This document shows, one piece after another, positions 5,743 to 13,891 of a stretch of DNA of 20,533 nt. The notes under the pieces are model-generated. The model searched no databases. It was not told the DNA's origin and worked only from the letters and a program-made list of their open reading frames with translations. The stretch is from positions 1 to 20,533 of the IMG/VR virus record IMGVR_UViG_3300033153_002816. The stretch is one strand, 5' to 3'. How positions within the stretch are numbered: the first letter of the stretch is position 1; each line of letters starts with the position of its first letter. The translations under genes were made by a program, and so were the position numbers. Source of the DNA: a virus.

Positions 5743-8454
5743 TTGACACAAAGAAATAAAAAGAAAGAACCATTTGAACCTATTAAAGCTGACGTACCAA
5801 AGATTGAAAACGTACCTCTAAAAGATGAGATGTTCAGTTTCAATGGTCAGTGGCTTCCGAGTGTTGATGCTGCTCTAATAGGTGCTGAAAATTATCAAGA
5901 GTTAACTAATATGCGTTATAACGAAGGTGGGATTGAGGGTGTTAATGGACACCACGACTTCAATTCCACAGCTATAACTGATAATATTAATATAAAAACA
6001 GGTTTACATTTTAGAACAAATAGAGATGACGACTCCTACATTTTAGTTCATGCTAAAGATGGAGATGATGATGGTAAAGTTTTTTATAGTACATCGGCAG
6101 TAGGAATTGCTGAAGGTACTGGAGCATTTAATGGCACAGCGTTACACACAGATGTTGATAACGATCTTACTGGTAGATTTAGTAATGGCCCATCTGGAGC
6201 CATAGCTTATTGTAATCAAAAAGAATCTCTTATTTGGGAGGGTACAGAGGCAGACATAATGACTCTGTTCACTACTGAAACAGCCGATCCAGATGCTGCG
6301 GCAGCTTATCCTATAGATAAAACAAGTGAAGTTAGAAATACCATAGTTGCTGATTACTTTCAAATAGATACCGCAGCCAGAGCAACAGGTATGGTTTTAT
6401 CAACAGCCCCATTACAGGGAATTAAATTATATATAGATCCTAATAATGTTAATGGTAATGCCGTGGGTACAGATGCTATCGTAGTTAAATATTGGAACGG
6501 TACTGCGTTTGCTGCTGTCGGCGGTCTTGCAGATGGAACTAGCAAATTAACTGAAACAGGTGTACTGTCTTTTAATAGTACAATTGATGTAGCGAAAGCA
6601 AAACATTATAAAGAGAGATATGCCTATGCATATACATGGGAAGTAACAGCCGATGAGGCAGAATGTTCAGCTAATATTTATCAGGTAACTGTTGACAAAC
6701 CCATGCAAACACCCACAAATATTTGGGATGGTATTTACAGACAACCTATTCAAGCACAAAGATATACTAATGCTACAGAAACATATGAAGATTTTACTGT
6801 GCATGTACACGAACCATCTACAATAGACATTCCCGTTGGTTTATATATGGGGCAATTGGCTGCTACTGGTCATATATTATTAATGTTTAATGAGGCTATG
6901 GCTGGTATTAAGTTAACTATGTTAGGTGATTTAGTAAATACAAATAACGCACAGTTTGATGCTACTGATGGGATACAATATTGGGATGGAAATTCATGGG
7001 CAAATTTAACATTTACAGATGGTACTCTAGATGCTACAGCAGATTCTAGCTGTGCTAAAACTGGATTGTTGTACTGGACTCCGCCTGACGATGAAGAACA
7101 GACAGAGTTATTTGGCACAATAGGATATGCATATAAACTTTCTGTGGATGCTGCATTTGTTGGTGCTGCTAGTAATGATGTTGTAATAGATTTAATAACA
7201 TCAATTCCAAAACAAACAGAACTAGAAGTATATAAGTTTCCAACTCAGTATAAAAACAAATTAATGTTTTGTGGTTATGTTGAGGGTAATGAGGGTAATA
7301 GAATTGATTTCTGTGTAGATAATAATCCTCACATGTGGAATGGTGTTGATAGTTCTGATGATGGGTATCAGAGTATATACGTGGGATCTGTTGAGGAGAT
7401 TACTGCTGCCCAACAGTTGTACAATAGATTTGGTTCTAACATTTTTAGTATGCTTGTCATTTTGAAAAATAATGAAGTGTGGTTAATGACAGGAGATACA
7501 CCAATAGATTATAAATTATTTCCTATTTCATTTAGAATAGGATGTCCTGCCCCCGGCACATTGTGTACAGCAGAAGTTGGATTTGAATTGGGTGAAAAAG
7601 TAGAACGTAATGTTGCTATGTGGATTAGTCATCAAGGGCCAGTTATGTTTGATGGTGCTGTATTACATCAAGTTAAAGGTGTAGAAAACTATTTTGATCC
7701 TAATGAATCAGACAGTGTTAACTTTGATTATTTTAATGAATCACAAGCATGGTTCGATAGTACATATAATGAATGGAACATTTTAATACCAACTGGTAAT
7801 GCGACCTATTTAAATACATGGCTCGTATATGATGTTAAAAAACAAAAATGGTTTAAAAAGAATACTAATTACGGTGAGATTATACAATGTGGTATACAAT
7901 CTATAGCCACAACTGGTGATCAGTTTATTTATGGTGGGTCTGATGATGGTAGACTGTATGAATTAGAAACTGGTAACAGTTGGAACGGTGCAAATATTGT
8001 TGGTGTAGTTACTGTTGGTGATTTCTTCCCAACAAAAAACCAATGGGATGAAACTCTAATACGAAGATTTAAATTAGTAACAAAGAAGATAGATGGTACG
8101 GCTGCTGTTAGTATTTTTTATAGGAAAGATACTGATACAGATTCTGGATTATCTATTGCGTGGTCGGATGTTACAGCAGATAAAGCTGTTACTGCTGCTG
8201 GATTAGCATTCACAGATGTTATTCCATCTCTATCTGATGACGGTGTAGCGGGGGTGTCATTTAGTTCTGCTCCGGCTAGTAGTTTAGATATGACGACAGC
8301 CGTTGGATCGAATAGATTAGTTAAAGTAACTAAAGATATGAATGAAATAGCATGGTCACATTCTTTTCAATTTAAATTTGAATCGGCTACTGATAAATTT
8401 GAACCCATTATGTGGGGTATTCAGAGTTCTAAGATACGTACAGAAATGAGATAA
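5743..8454 (+). CDS. Large tail nozzle/hub-like structural protein
   Basis: A 903-residue protein starting at TTG. The N-terminal part has G-A-E-N-Y-Q-E-L-x-N-M-R-Y-N-E-G-G-I-E near residues 45-64, like the start of podovirus nozzle and stabilisation proteins (P22 gp10 or T7 gp12 type), where a 'clean list of genome-specific loops' precedes a beta propeller. Residues about 500-770 have propeller-like strands (N-K-L-M-F-C-G, E-V-W-L-M-T-G-D, W-L-V-Y-D-V-K-K-Q-K-W-F). Two inserted domains are related to each other: about 205-330 and 368-497, each with Y-W-[ND]-G-x-x-[FW]-A then D-G-T and a later Y-A-Y. The position after two adaptors and before appendage genes fits a nozzle. The exact family is inferred from pattern and order. 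Confidence 0.65.
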   Translation: MTQRNKKKEPFEPIKADVPKIENVPLKDEMFSFNGQWLPSVDAALIGAENYQELTNMRYNEGGIEGVNGHHDFNSTAITDNINIKTGLHFRTNRDDDSYILVHAKDGDDDGKVFYSTSAVGIAEGTGAFNGTALHTDVDNDLTGRFSNGPSGAIAYCNQKESLIWEGTEADIMTLFTTETADPDAAAAYPIDKTSEVRNTIVADYFQIDTAARATGMVLSTAPLQGIKLYIDPNNVNGNAVGTDAIVVKYWNGTAFAAVGGLADGTSKLTETGVLSFNSTIDVAKAKHYKERYAYAYTWEVTADEAECSANIYQVTVDKPMQTPTNIWDGIYRQPIQAQRYTNATETYEDFTVHVHEPSTIDIPVGLYMGQLAATGHILLMFNEAMAGIKLTMLGDLVNTNNAQFDATDGIQYWDGNSWANLTFTDGTLDATADSSCAKTGLLYWTPPDDEEQTELFGTIGYAYKLSVDAAFVGAASNDVVIDLITSIPKQTELEVYKFPTQYKNKLMFCGYVEGNEGNRIDFCVDNNPHMWNGVDSSDDGYQSIYVGSVEEITAAQQLYNRFGSNIFSMLVILKNNEVWLMTGDTPIDYKLFPISFRIGCPAPGTLCTAEVGFELGEKVERNVAMWISHQGPVMFDGAVLHQVKGVENYFDPNESDSVNFDYFNESQAWFDSTYNEWNILIPTGNATYLNTWLVYDVKKQKWFKKNTNYGEIIQCGIQSIATTGDQFIYGGSDDGRLYELETGNSWNGANIVGVVTVGDFFPTKNQWDETLIRRFKLVTKKIDGTAAVSIFYRKDTDTDSGLSIAWSDVTADKAVTAAGLAFTDVIPSLSDDGVAGVSFSSAPASSLDMTTAVGSNRLVKVTKDMNEIAWSHSFQFKFESATDKFEPIMWGIQSSKIRTEMR

Positions 8455-8469
8455 AGGAGATAATTTCAA

Positions 8470-9309
8470 ATGGCTAATAATTTTTATGCCGCAAATATTT
8501 TAACAGGTGGTGGGGCTGGTTCATTAGATGATATAGATCATTCTGTCTTGACTGATGATGATCTCTGTATGACTGTTGTTGCAACAACAGCATTAGTGTA
8601 TTTTCATGTGTATGATTCTGGTAGTGCGGCAGTAGATGACGGTGTTGATTATATTACACCTACTAGTGCTGCCGGGGATGAACGTTGGGTTTTAACACAT
8701 TTGCAATCGTTCAGTGATTTCTTTAGAGACTCTGCTAAAGCAACAGATTTAGATGAGTTTTATACAGGATTGGGATTGAAGTATGACCATATGTGGTTAG
8801 GTGCTGGTGCGTGGAATGCTAATGAAACGTCTGGTGCTGGGTTTGGTGGGGAAGAGTTTGCTACTAATGATGTTACTGTATCATATTATGGATTTGATGA
8901 CACAACAAAAGAATATATTGAATTCGATATTGTGATGCCACCCACATGGAATCGTGGTACTATTAAAGTAAAATTTTACTGGCTCTCAACATCAGATGCT
9001 ACTGCTGGGGAAAAAGTTAGATGGGGTCTTGCGGGAGGTTCATATAGTAATGTTGAAGAAATGGATGCCGCTATGGGTACATTAAAAGAAGTATCAGATA
9101 CACTCGCAGCAGGAGAAGAAGAGATGCTGCACATATCCCCTGCTACAGCAGCTATAACAATAGCGGGTGCGGCAGCATTAGGAGATGTCATTCATTTGAA
9201 AGCGCATAGAGATCCAGATCATGCTGATGATGATTTGGTTGGGGATGCCAATTTATTAGGTATCGTTGTTGAGTTTGCTAATACTAACGAAGTTGTAGCG
9301 TGGGCATAA
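8470..9309 (+). CDS. Phage tail appendage/surface structural protein
   Basis: A 279-residue protein. Residues about 105-273 contain a beta-rich module that I recognise from many phage late operons: M-W-L-G-A-G-A-W, then T-N-D-V-x-V-x-Y-x-x-F-D, then V-M-P-P-T-W-N-R-G-T-I-K-V-K-F-Y-W, then L-H-I-S-P-A-T-A-A-I-T-I-A-G and a final L-L-G-I-V-V-E-F. These proteins are usually annotated only as phage structural or hypothetical. The N-terminal 100 residues (D-D-x-C-M-T-V ... D-G-V-D-Y-I-T-P-T) look like a separate attachment domain. AAGGAGA at about 8454-8460 is a strong ribosome binding site. A role in receptor contact is inference from position next to the tail-collar gene. Confidence 0.6.
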   Translation: MANNFYAANILTGGGAGSLDDIDHSVLTDDDLCMTVVATTALVYFHVYDSGSAAVDDGVDYITPTSAAGDERWVLTHLQSFSDFFRDSAKATDLDEFYTGLGLKYDHMWLGAGAWNANETSGAGFGGEEFATNDVTVSYYGFDDTTKEYIEFDIVMPPTWNRGTIKVKFYWLSTSDATAGEKVRWGLAGGSYSNVEEMDAAMGTLKEVSDTLAAGEEEMLHISPATAAITIAGAAALGDVIHLKAHRDPDHADDDLVGDANLLGIVVEFANTNEVVAWA

Positions 9310-9312
9310 ATT

Positions 9313-10368
9313 ATGAAACGATACGGATTATATAGTTTACATTCAAACAGACCATATAAAGATAATATTCCCGTAGGATTAATTATACCATATCAGGGTG
9401 GGGATGCAGCTCCCGCCGGATGGGATTTATTTGAATCTGCTAATGGCAAATGGATAATTGGTGCTGGAGATACATATGATGTTGGTGATAATAGTGCCGT
9501 CAATGCGGATATAGTTTGGACTACGAGTGATGGCGGGTCACATACTGGAAGTACATTTTATGGTTATAGTGATGGTGGGATCGGCGGCAACGATGGAGCA
9601 GATTCTAGTGGTGCAAAAACTGGTGGGACACATACAGTAACAGTTGAAGATTATGATCCGGGATACGAGCAATTAGTACTTATTAAATCACAACTAGGTA
9701 ATGTATTCTATCCACAAGATGGGATAGTATTAGGTGCTCAAGATTTTGGTGGTCTCGCAGTTGTAAAAGATACTGCTAGATTATTAAAAGCTGGTACTAC
9801 AATGGCTAGTGGTGCTGCTCAAACAGTAGATAGTGTAACATCTGGTACGTCAGGAAATCATGATCATAGAGTGACAGGCGCCAAACGTACTCTCTCTAAT
9901 GGACATACAGTTTATGACTACATTGCTGCTGGTGCACATTCACATACTGTGGGTATTGCTTTAACACAACAAACTAAAAGATTTTATTTATCTGCTTGGA
10001 CAGATGCCGCAGCTAATTTTAAAAATGCTTCTGGTATGATAGCTATGTATGAAAGTACAACTCCACCCCCCGGTTGGATATTGTGTGATGGAGATAGTGG
10101 TACACCAGATTTGACAGATCATTTTATTCAATTAGATTCTGCTGCAAATGATAATCAGAGTGCTGGTGATAACACAGTTAATGGGACTGAAAGTTCTATT
10201 TCATCATCCGGTGGACATACCCATCAGGGCGAATCACATGGGGGGTTATTAAATCGTCGGGCTGTACACCACATAGCTACAGCAGGAGCACATACAAATC
10301 ATACCTTTGATGCTGATAAATCATGGTTGCCACCGTATTACGCACTGGCATTTATAATGAGAGGTTAA
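9313..10368 (+). CDS. Duplicated tail-collar-domain protein
   Basis: A 351-residue protein with two tail-collar-like segments: P-V-G-L-I-I-P-Y ... A-P-A-G-W-D-L-F at about 21-40, and G-M-I-A-M-Y ... P-P-P-G-W-I-L-C-D-G from about 241, ending in L-P-P-Y-Y-A-L-A-F-I-M-R-G. This is the layout of phage tail collar / microcystin-dependent-protein type domains found in short tail fibres. His motifs (N-H-D-H, A-H-S-H, G-H-T-H, T-N-H) lie in Gly-rich loops between strands; in the T4 short tail fibre similar HxH motifs bind metal. The gene starts 3 bases after its neighbour. Likely a receptor-binding fibre or tip. Its ribosome binding site is weak (TGGG at about 9301), suggesting coupling to the upstream gene. 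Confidence 0.75.
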   Translation: MKRYGLYSLHSNRPYKDNIPVGLIIPYQGGDAAPAGWDLFESANGKWIIGAGDTYDVGDNSAVNADIVWTTSDGGSHTGSTFYGYSDGGIGGNDGADSSGAKTGGTHTVTVEDYDPGYEQLVLIKSQLGNVFYPQDGIVLGAQDFGGLAVVKDTARLLKAGTTMASGAAQTVDSVTSGTSGNHDHRVTGAKRTLSNGHTVYDYIAAGAHSHTVGIALTQQTKRFYLSAWTDAAANFKNASGMIAMYESTTPPPGWILCDGDSGTPDLTDHFIQLDSAANDNQSAGDNTVNGTESSISSSGGHTHQGESHGGLLNRRAVHHIATAGAHTNHTFDADKSWLPPYYALAFIMRG

Positions 10369-10372
10369 AATT

Positions 10373-10852
10373 ATGGCAATACGAAGAGAAATAAGAAACT
10401 TTAATAACCCCATGTTACAAAAGGCTATGCTTTTAAATGAGCAGAGGAATGCGAATGCTGCTATTAAAGGGATGTTAAATCGTAATCTCTATGGTAATTA
10501 TGCTGCCCGAGAAGGTGCTCGTGAGGTAGAAGGTGCAGCTTTTGGTCGTAGTCATGCGTTAGCAAAAAGAACAATGGCGGATAAGCAGAGTAGGCATACG
10601 CAAAGTTATGGTGCTAAAGCTAGATCCATAAAAGATGCGAAGAGGGGAGCCAACATTGCTACAATTCTAGGGTTAGGTAGTCTAGGAGTAACATGGCAGG
10701 GCAATAGAGATGCTTCTAAACAAAGAGTGGCGGATAAAAAACATAGATTACTAATGGAGAAATATTTTTTGAATGCACAAAAGAGGATTCCCCAATTCAC
10801 TGGCGGAGCAATGGAAGATTTCTATTACGGTGGAAATCCTAACATAACATAA
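10373..10852 (+). CDS. Small basic protein of the internal-virion gene block
   Basis: A 159-residue, Arg/Lys- and Ala-rich protein. Mostly helical in appearance, with repeated R-E-x-A-R-E type stretches (about 35-75), then a short Gly-rich hydrophobic patch A-T-I-L-G-L-G-S-L-G-V-T near 95-108 and a basic tail. No known family recognised. It opens a set of five genes between the tail-fibre block and the holin whose members share Gly/Ala-rich hydrophobic patches and long helices, as in ejected internal virion proteins of podoviruses. It starts 4 bases after the tail-collar gene. Function assigned by context only. Confidence 0.5.
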   Translation: MAIRREIRNFNNPMLQKAMLLNEQRNANAAIKGMLNRNLYGNYAAREGAREVEGAAFGRSHALAKRTMADKQSRHTQSYGAKARSIKDAKRGANIATILGLGSLGVTWQGNRDASKQRVADKKHRLLMEKYFLNAQKRIPQFTGGAMEDFYYGGNPNIT

Positions 10853-10864
10853 TGGAGAATAGTT

Positions 10865-11365
10865 ATGGCAATAAATATGTATAGTTCAGGACAGCGTAGT
10901 ATGAGAGGCCAACCTAAGAAAAAAGATCCATGGTTATACATGCTTCAAGCCCGTGCTGCGTCAGGAGAGGGTGCTAGAAGCGTTTCAGGTAGGATGCAGT
11001 CTGATTTAGCTGAACAAGACAGATCACAGTCCCAATCCAATTGGCAGTCTGATTTTAATTTGAATCAGAAAGCTGCAAGAACTGCTGCGGATGCTGCTCA
11101 AACAGGAGTTGGTTTAAAAATGATAGGCTTAGGTTCTAATATTGGTAGCAAGTATGGTTCCAGTGGAACTAGATGGGGTGGTGATGGTGCTAGTGGCGGT
11201 GTAGGTATGGGGACTGCTAATTCTTGGGGTAGTAAAATAGGTGGCGCATTAGGTGGAGCTGGTATAGGTTATGGTATAGCTTCTGTTATAGGTAGTAAGA
11301 GTGATAAAAATAAAAAATGGGGCACTGCGTTAGGTGGACTCGCTGGCCTTTTAGGTTTCTTATAA
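10865..11365 (+). CDS. Gly-rich putative internal virion protein
   Basis: A 166-residue protein. The N-terminal half is polar and helical, with Q/S/R-rich sequence (about 35-80). The C-terminal half is strongly Gly-rich with small hydrophobic stretches, such as G-G-A-L-G-G-A-G-I-G-Y-G-I-A-S-V-I-G near 127-144 and A-L-G-G-L-A-G-L-L-G-F-L at the end. Such glycine-zipper-like segments are seen in phage ejection proteins and membrane-active peptides, so membrane insertion during DNA entry is plausible. No enzyme motif is present. GGAGA at 10854-10858 is the ribosome binding site. I do not recognise a named family. Confidence 0.5.
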   Translation: MAINMYSSGQRSMRGQPKKKDPWLYMLQARAASGEGARSVSGRMQSDLAEQDRSQSQSNWQSDFNLNQKAARTAADAAQTGVGLKMIGLGSNIGSKYGSSGTRWGGDGASGGVGMGTANSWGSKIGGALGGAGIGYGIASVIGSKSDKNKKWGTALGGLAGLLGFL

Positions 11366-11377
11366 GGATAAAAAATA

Positions 11378-12505
11378 ATGAGTAATGGTAATGAAGAGTT
11401 ATCTCTCGAGAAACAATTAGAATTCCAAAGAATAAATGATTATGGTAACACAGCAGGTGGCCGTAGAAATTTTGATCAGTCAGATTTTGATGCATTAGAA
11501 GAAGCTGATCGCCTAGGTTACGGGCAACGAAATGTCCTATCAGAAATAAACCCACAGGATGATCAGAGAAAGAGAGGTCGAGAGGGCAATAAGGGCGAGG
11601 GTGAGAGTAATCCCTATATGGATATGGGTGGGATGATTACTAGTAATAACTATGATGCTGGGAATGAATTCGAAGGTGGTCAAAAAGGTGATAGTGATGG
11701 TAGAGACGAAACCCCCGGTGAGATTACAAAATCTTATAATACATTTGGTTTAAAAGACATGTTCGGTTTAAAAAGTATGTCTTTGAGTAGTCTTCCGACT
11801 GGAGGTTTAATGGCATATGCCGGTAAATTAGGCGCTAAACTTTCTGACGTTTTAGGGTTGGGTATAAAGGGCATGATACCGGGAGTAGCCCAACAAATGT
11901 TAAGCGCAGTTCCGGGAGCTGTAAAAGCTGGAGCATTACAAGGTAAAGCTGAAAAAGCATTTACAAGTAGAGGATTAGATGCTTATAGTCCAGAAGCAAG
12001 GGCTACTGTTAAAGAAGCATACAATCGAGCTGAAAGGGGTTTCACTACGATGGATGATTTTAATTATGGTGGGGCTGCTGATTGGACTCCCGAGGAAGCA
12101 GAAATAAATGAGGCAGCAAGAAAATCTAAAAATCAAGGGTTTATCGCAGACATTGTGGATGCCTATAAAAATCCAACACAGGCTACGAAAGATCAATTTG
12201 GTAATGACCAACAGCAAGACATCGCAAACGCACGTGGAATGGATGTTAAAGAATCTCAAGAAATGGATAAATATTTAGGGCCGGGTTATATGGGTTATGG
12301 TAAAACTTGGGGGCCGGGTAGTCAAAGTAGTGGTGATAGTGGGTTCGGGCCGGAAGGCATGGGGCCACAACAAAATGTAGGCAGTAATTGGGGTGGATAT
12401 GATGCTAATAATCCATTCGGAGGTTATAGTTTTGATGGTGGTGGAAACCGTGGTAGTGGAATGGGTGGTTACGGAGAAACAGAGAGTGGCGACGCAATTG
12501 GTTAA
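11378..12505 (+). CDS. Gly-rich putative internal virion protein
   Basis: A 375-residue protein of low complexity. Residues 1-120 are charged, with D/E/R-rich and Gly-rich stretches. A hydrophobic helix-like block with M-A-Y-A-G-K-L-G-A-K-L and G-M-I-P-G-V-A-Q-Q-M-L lies at about 148-190. The C-terminal 90 residues are Gly/Asn/Ser-rich (for example G-G-Y-x-x-N-N-P-F-G-G-Y). No catalytic motif is visible. The amphipathic central block resembles membrane-interacting segments of ejected virion proteins, but no family is recognised. AAGGA at about 11366 precedes the start. Confidence 0.48.
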   Translation: MSNGNEELSLEKQLEFQRINDYGNTAGGRRNFDQSDFDALEEADRLGYGQRNVLSEINPQDDQRKRGREGNKGEGESNPYMDMGGMITSNNYDAGNEFEGGQKGDSDGRDETPGEITKSYNTFGLKDMFGLKSMSLSSLPTGGLMAYAGKLGAKLSDVLGLGIKGMIPGVAQQMLSAVPGAVKAGALQGKAEKAFTSRGLDAYSPEARATVKEAYNRAERGFTTMDDFNYGGAADWTPEEAEINEAARKSKNQGFIADIVDAYKNPTQATKDQFGNDQQQDIANARGMDVKESQEMDKYLGPGYMGYGKTWGPGSQSSGDSGFGPEGMGPQQNVGSNWGGYDANNPFGGYSFDGGGNRGSGMGGYGETESGDAIG

Positions 12506-12517
12506 TAGGAGAATATA

Positions 12518-13888
12518 ATGGGATACGGCGTAGAATTTTATGCTCCAATAGAGAGAGGCTTAGATAGTATAGACCAAAATTTAAATCTGCAATCTAAGAG
12601 AGCAGATGACAGAGAAGCCAGAGGTATGCAACAGTTACTGATGTCCTCTCAAATGCAAACAGCCCAAGAGAATAGGGGTCTGGATAGAAGAGCTGCCGAG
12701 AGACAGGACGAAAGGTTAGCTATGGCTATTTCTGCAGCCGAGGCATCTAGAAAACAATCTATAATAGATGAAAATAGAAATGCAACAATACATGCACAAG
12801 CCATAAAGAATTTTGATGTTGCTAATATGGAAGCAGATGAGAAGAGACAACAGTTTAAAATTCAGAATACGCCCAAACCTGTTAATATGTATGAGCAGTA
12901 TGGTGGGAAAACTGATAGATTATTAAATCTATTATCATCTGAAAAGAGCAAAGCTATTATTGAGTCTATACATGGGCCGAATACTAGGTTTGACCCAGCT
13001 ACAGGATTGCTGTATCGTAAAGATAATGGTGAAAAGATAATGATTTCTGAATTTAAATATGATAATCAGTTTGCTGCCAAACTATTTAATCTTCCGTATT
13101 TGATTACAGATCCACAGGCAATATCTCGTGGTGATCAAGCAGAAGATAAACAAAAACTAATTGGTTTAACTGAGGCGTATAAAAAATATAGTTCACCCAA
13201 CAATAAGGGTGTTGATATTAATGTGGCAAATAAAAATAAAATCAAAGTACAGATAAAAAAATTAGAAGCGAAGATGATTAAGTCTTCTAATATTTCTACC
13301 AGTGAGTTTATAGATCGGTATATAGAAAGACAAGATGGGTTAACCAAGTTCGCACTCGCTAATAAATATAATCCAGAACTATTAACACAGGTTGCAGCAG
13401 CTCAGACTCAGAATAAAGCTATGCTCGACAGGTTATATCGAAAACAAAATGCAGAACTCAAAGCACAAGTAGACTCTCTGAAAACAACGGGGGGTAATGT
13501 GGTCAACAAGGTATTAAAAGAACTACGATCAAGTTATGAAGCACGAGTAAAAATAAGAATGAATGCTATTAAGGGCATTGATCCTATGTTGACGGATTAT
13601 AATGAACATGTGGAACGTATTGAATCTGAATCCTACACACAGGAAATGATTATTGCCAGTGAGTATATGAAGAAGGGTGGAAACCCTGCCGATTTGGGTC
13701 GTACTGAAGAAGAAATAGAAGCGTTTGATAAGGAAGCTGAAGCAGAGAAATGGAAACCTTCTACTGAAACAACTAAGGCAGCTATAACTGGTAAATTAAA
13801 ATATAATACGCCAGATAAAATTGCTGCGGCAGTTGCTACTGGAGTATTAGATAGAGACATAGCTATACAAATGTTACAGGAATTATAA
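12518..13888 (+). CDS. Coiled-coil putative internal virion protein
   Basis: A 456-residue, mostly helical protein. It begins with G-Y-G-V-E-F-Y-A-P-I-E-R-G, followed by a long charged helix (about 15-115) rich in R/E/A/Q with heptad-like hydrophobics. Further helical stretches lie near 255-270 and 300-400. No Cys, no membrane segment and no enzyme motif seen. In podoviruses a gene of this kind often precedes the largest ejection protein, which is the case here: the next ATG is 3 bases after the stop. Strong AGGAGA upstream at about 12506. Family not recognised; the role is by position. Confidence 0.5.
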   Translation: MGYGVEFYAPIERGLDSIDQNLNLQSKRADDREARGMQQLLMSSQMQTAQENRGLDRRAAERQDERLAMAISAAEASRKQSIIDENRNATIHAQAIKNFDVANMEADEKRQQFKIQNTPKPVNMYEQYGGKTDRLLNLLSSEKSKAIIESIHGPNTRFDPATGLLYRKDNGEKIMISEFKYDNQFAAKLFNLPYLITDPQAISRGDQAEDKQKLIGLTEAYKKYSSPNNKGVDINVANKNKIKVQIKKLEAKMIKSSNISTSEFIDRYIERQDGLTKFALANKYNPELLTQVAAAQTQNKAMLDRLYRKQNAELKAQVDSLKTTGGNVVNKVLKELRSSYEARVKIRMNAIKGIDPMLTDYNEHVERIESESYTQEMIIASEYMKKGGNPADLGRTEEEIEAFDKEAEAEKWKPSTETTKAAITGKLKYNTPDKIAAAVATGVLDRDIAIQMLQEL

Positions 13889-13891
13889 TAT

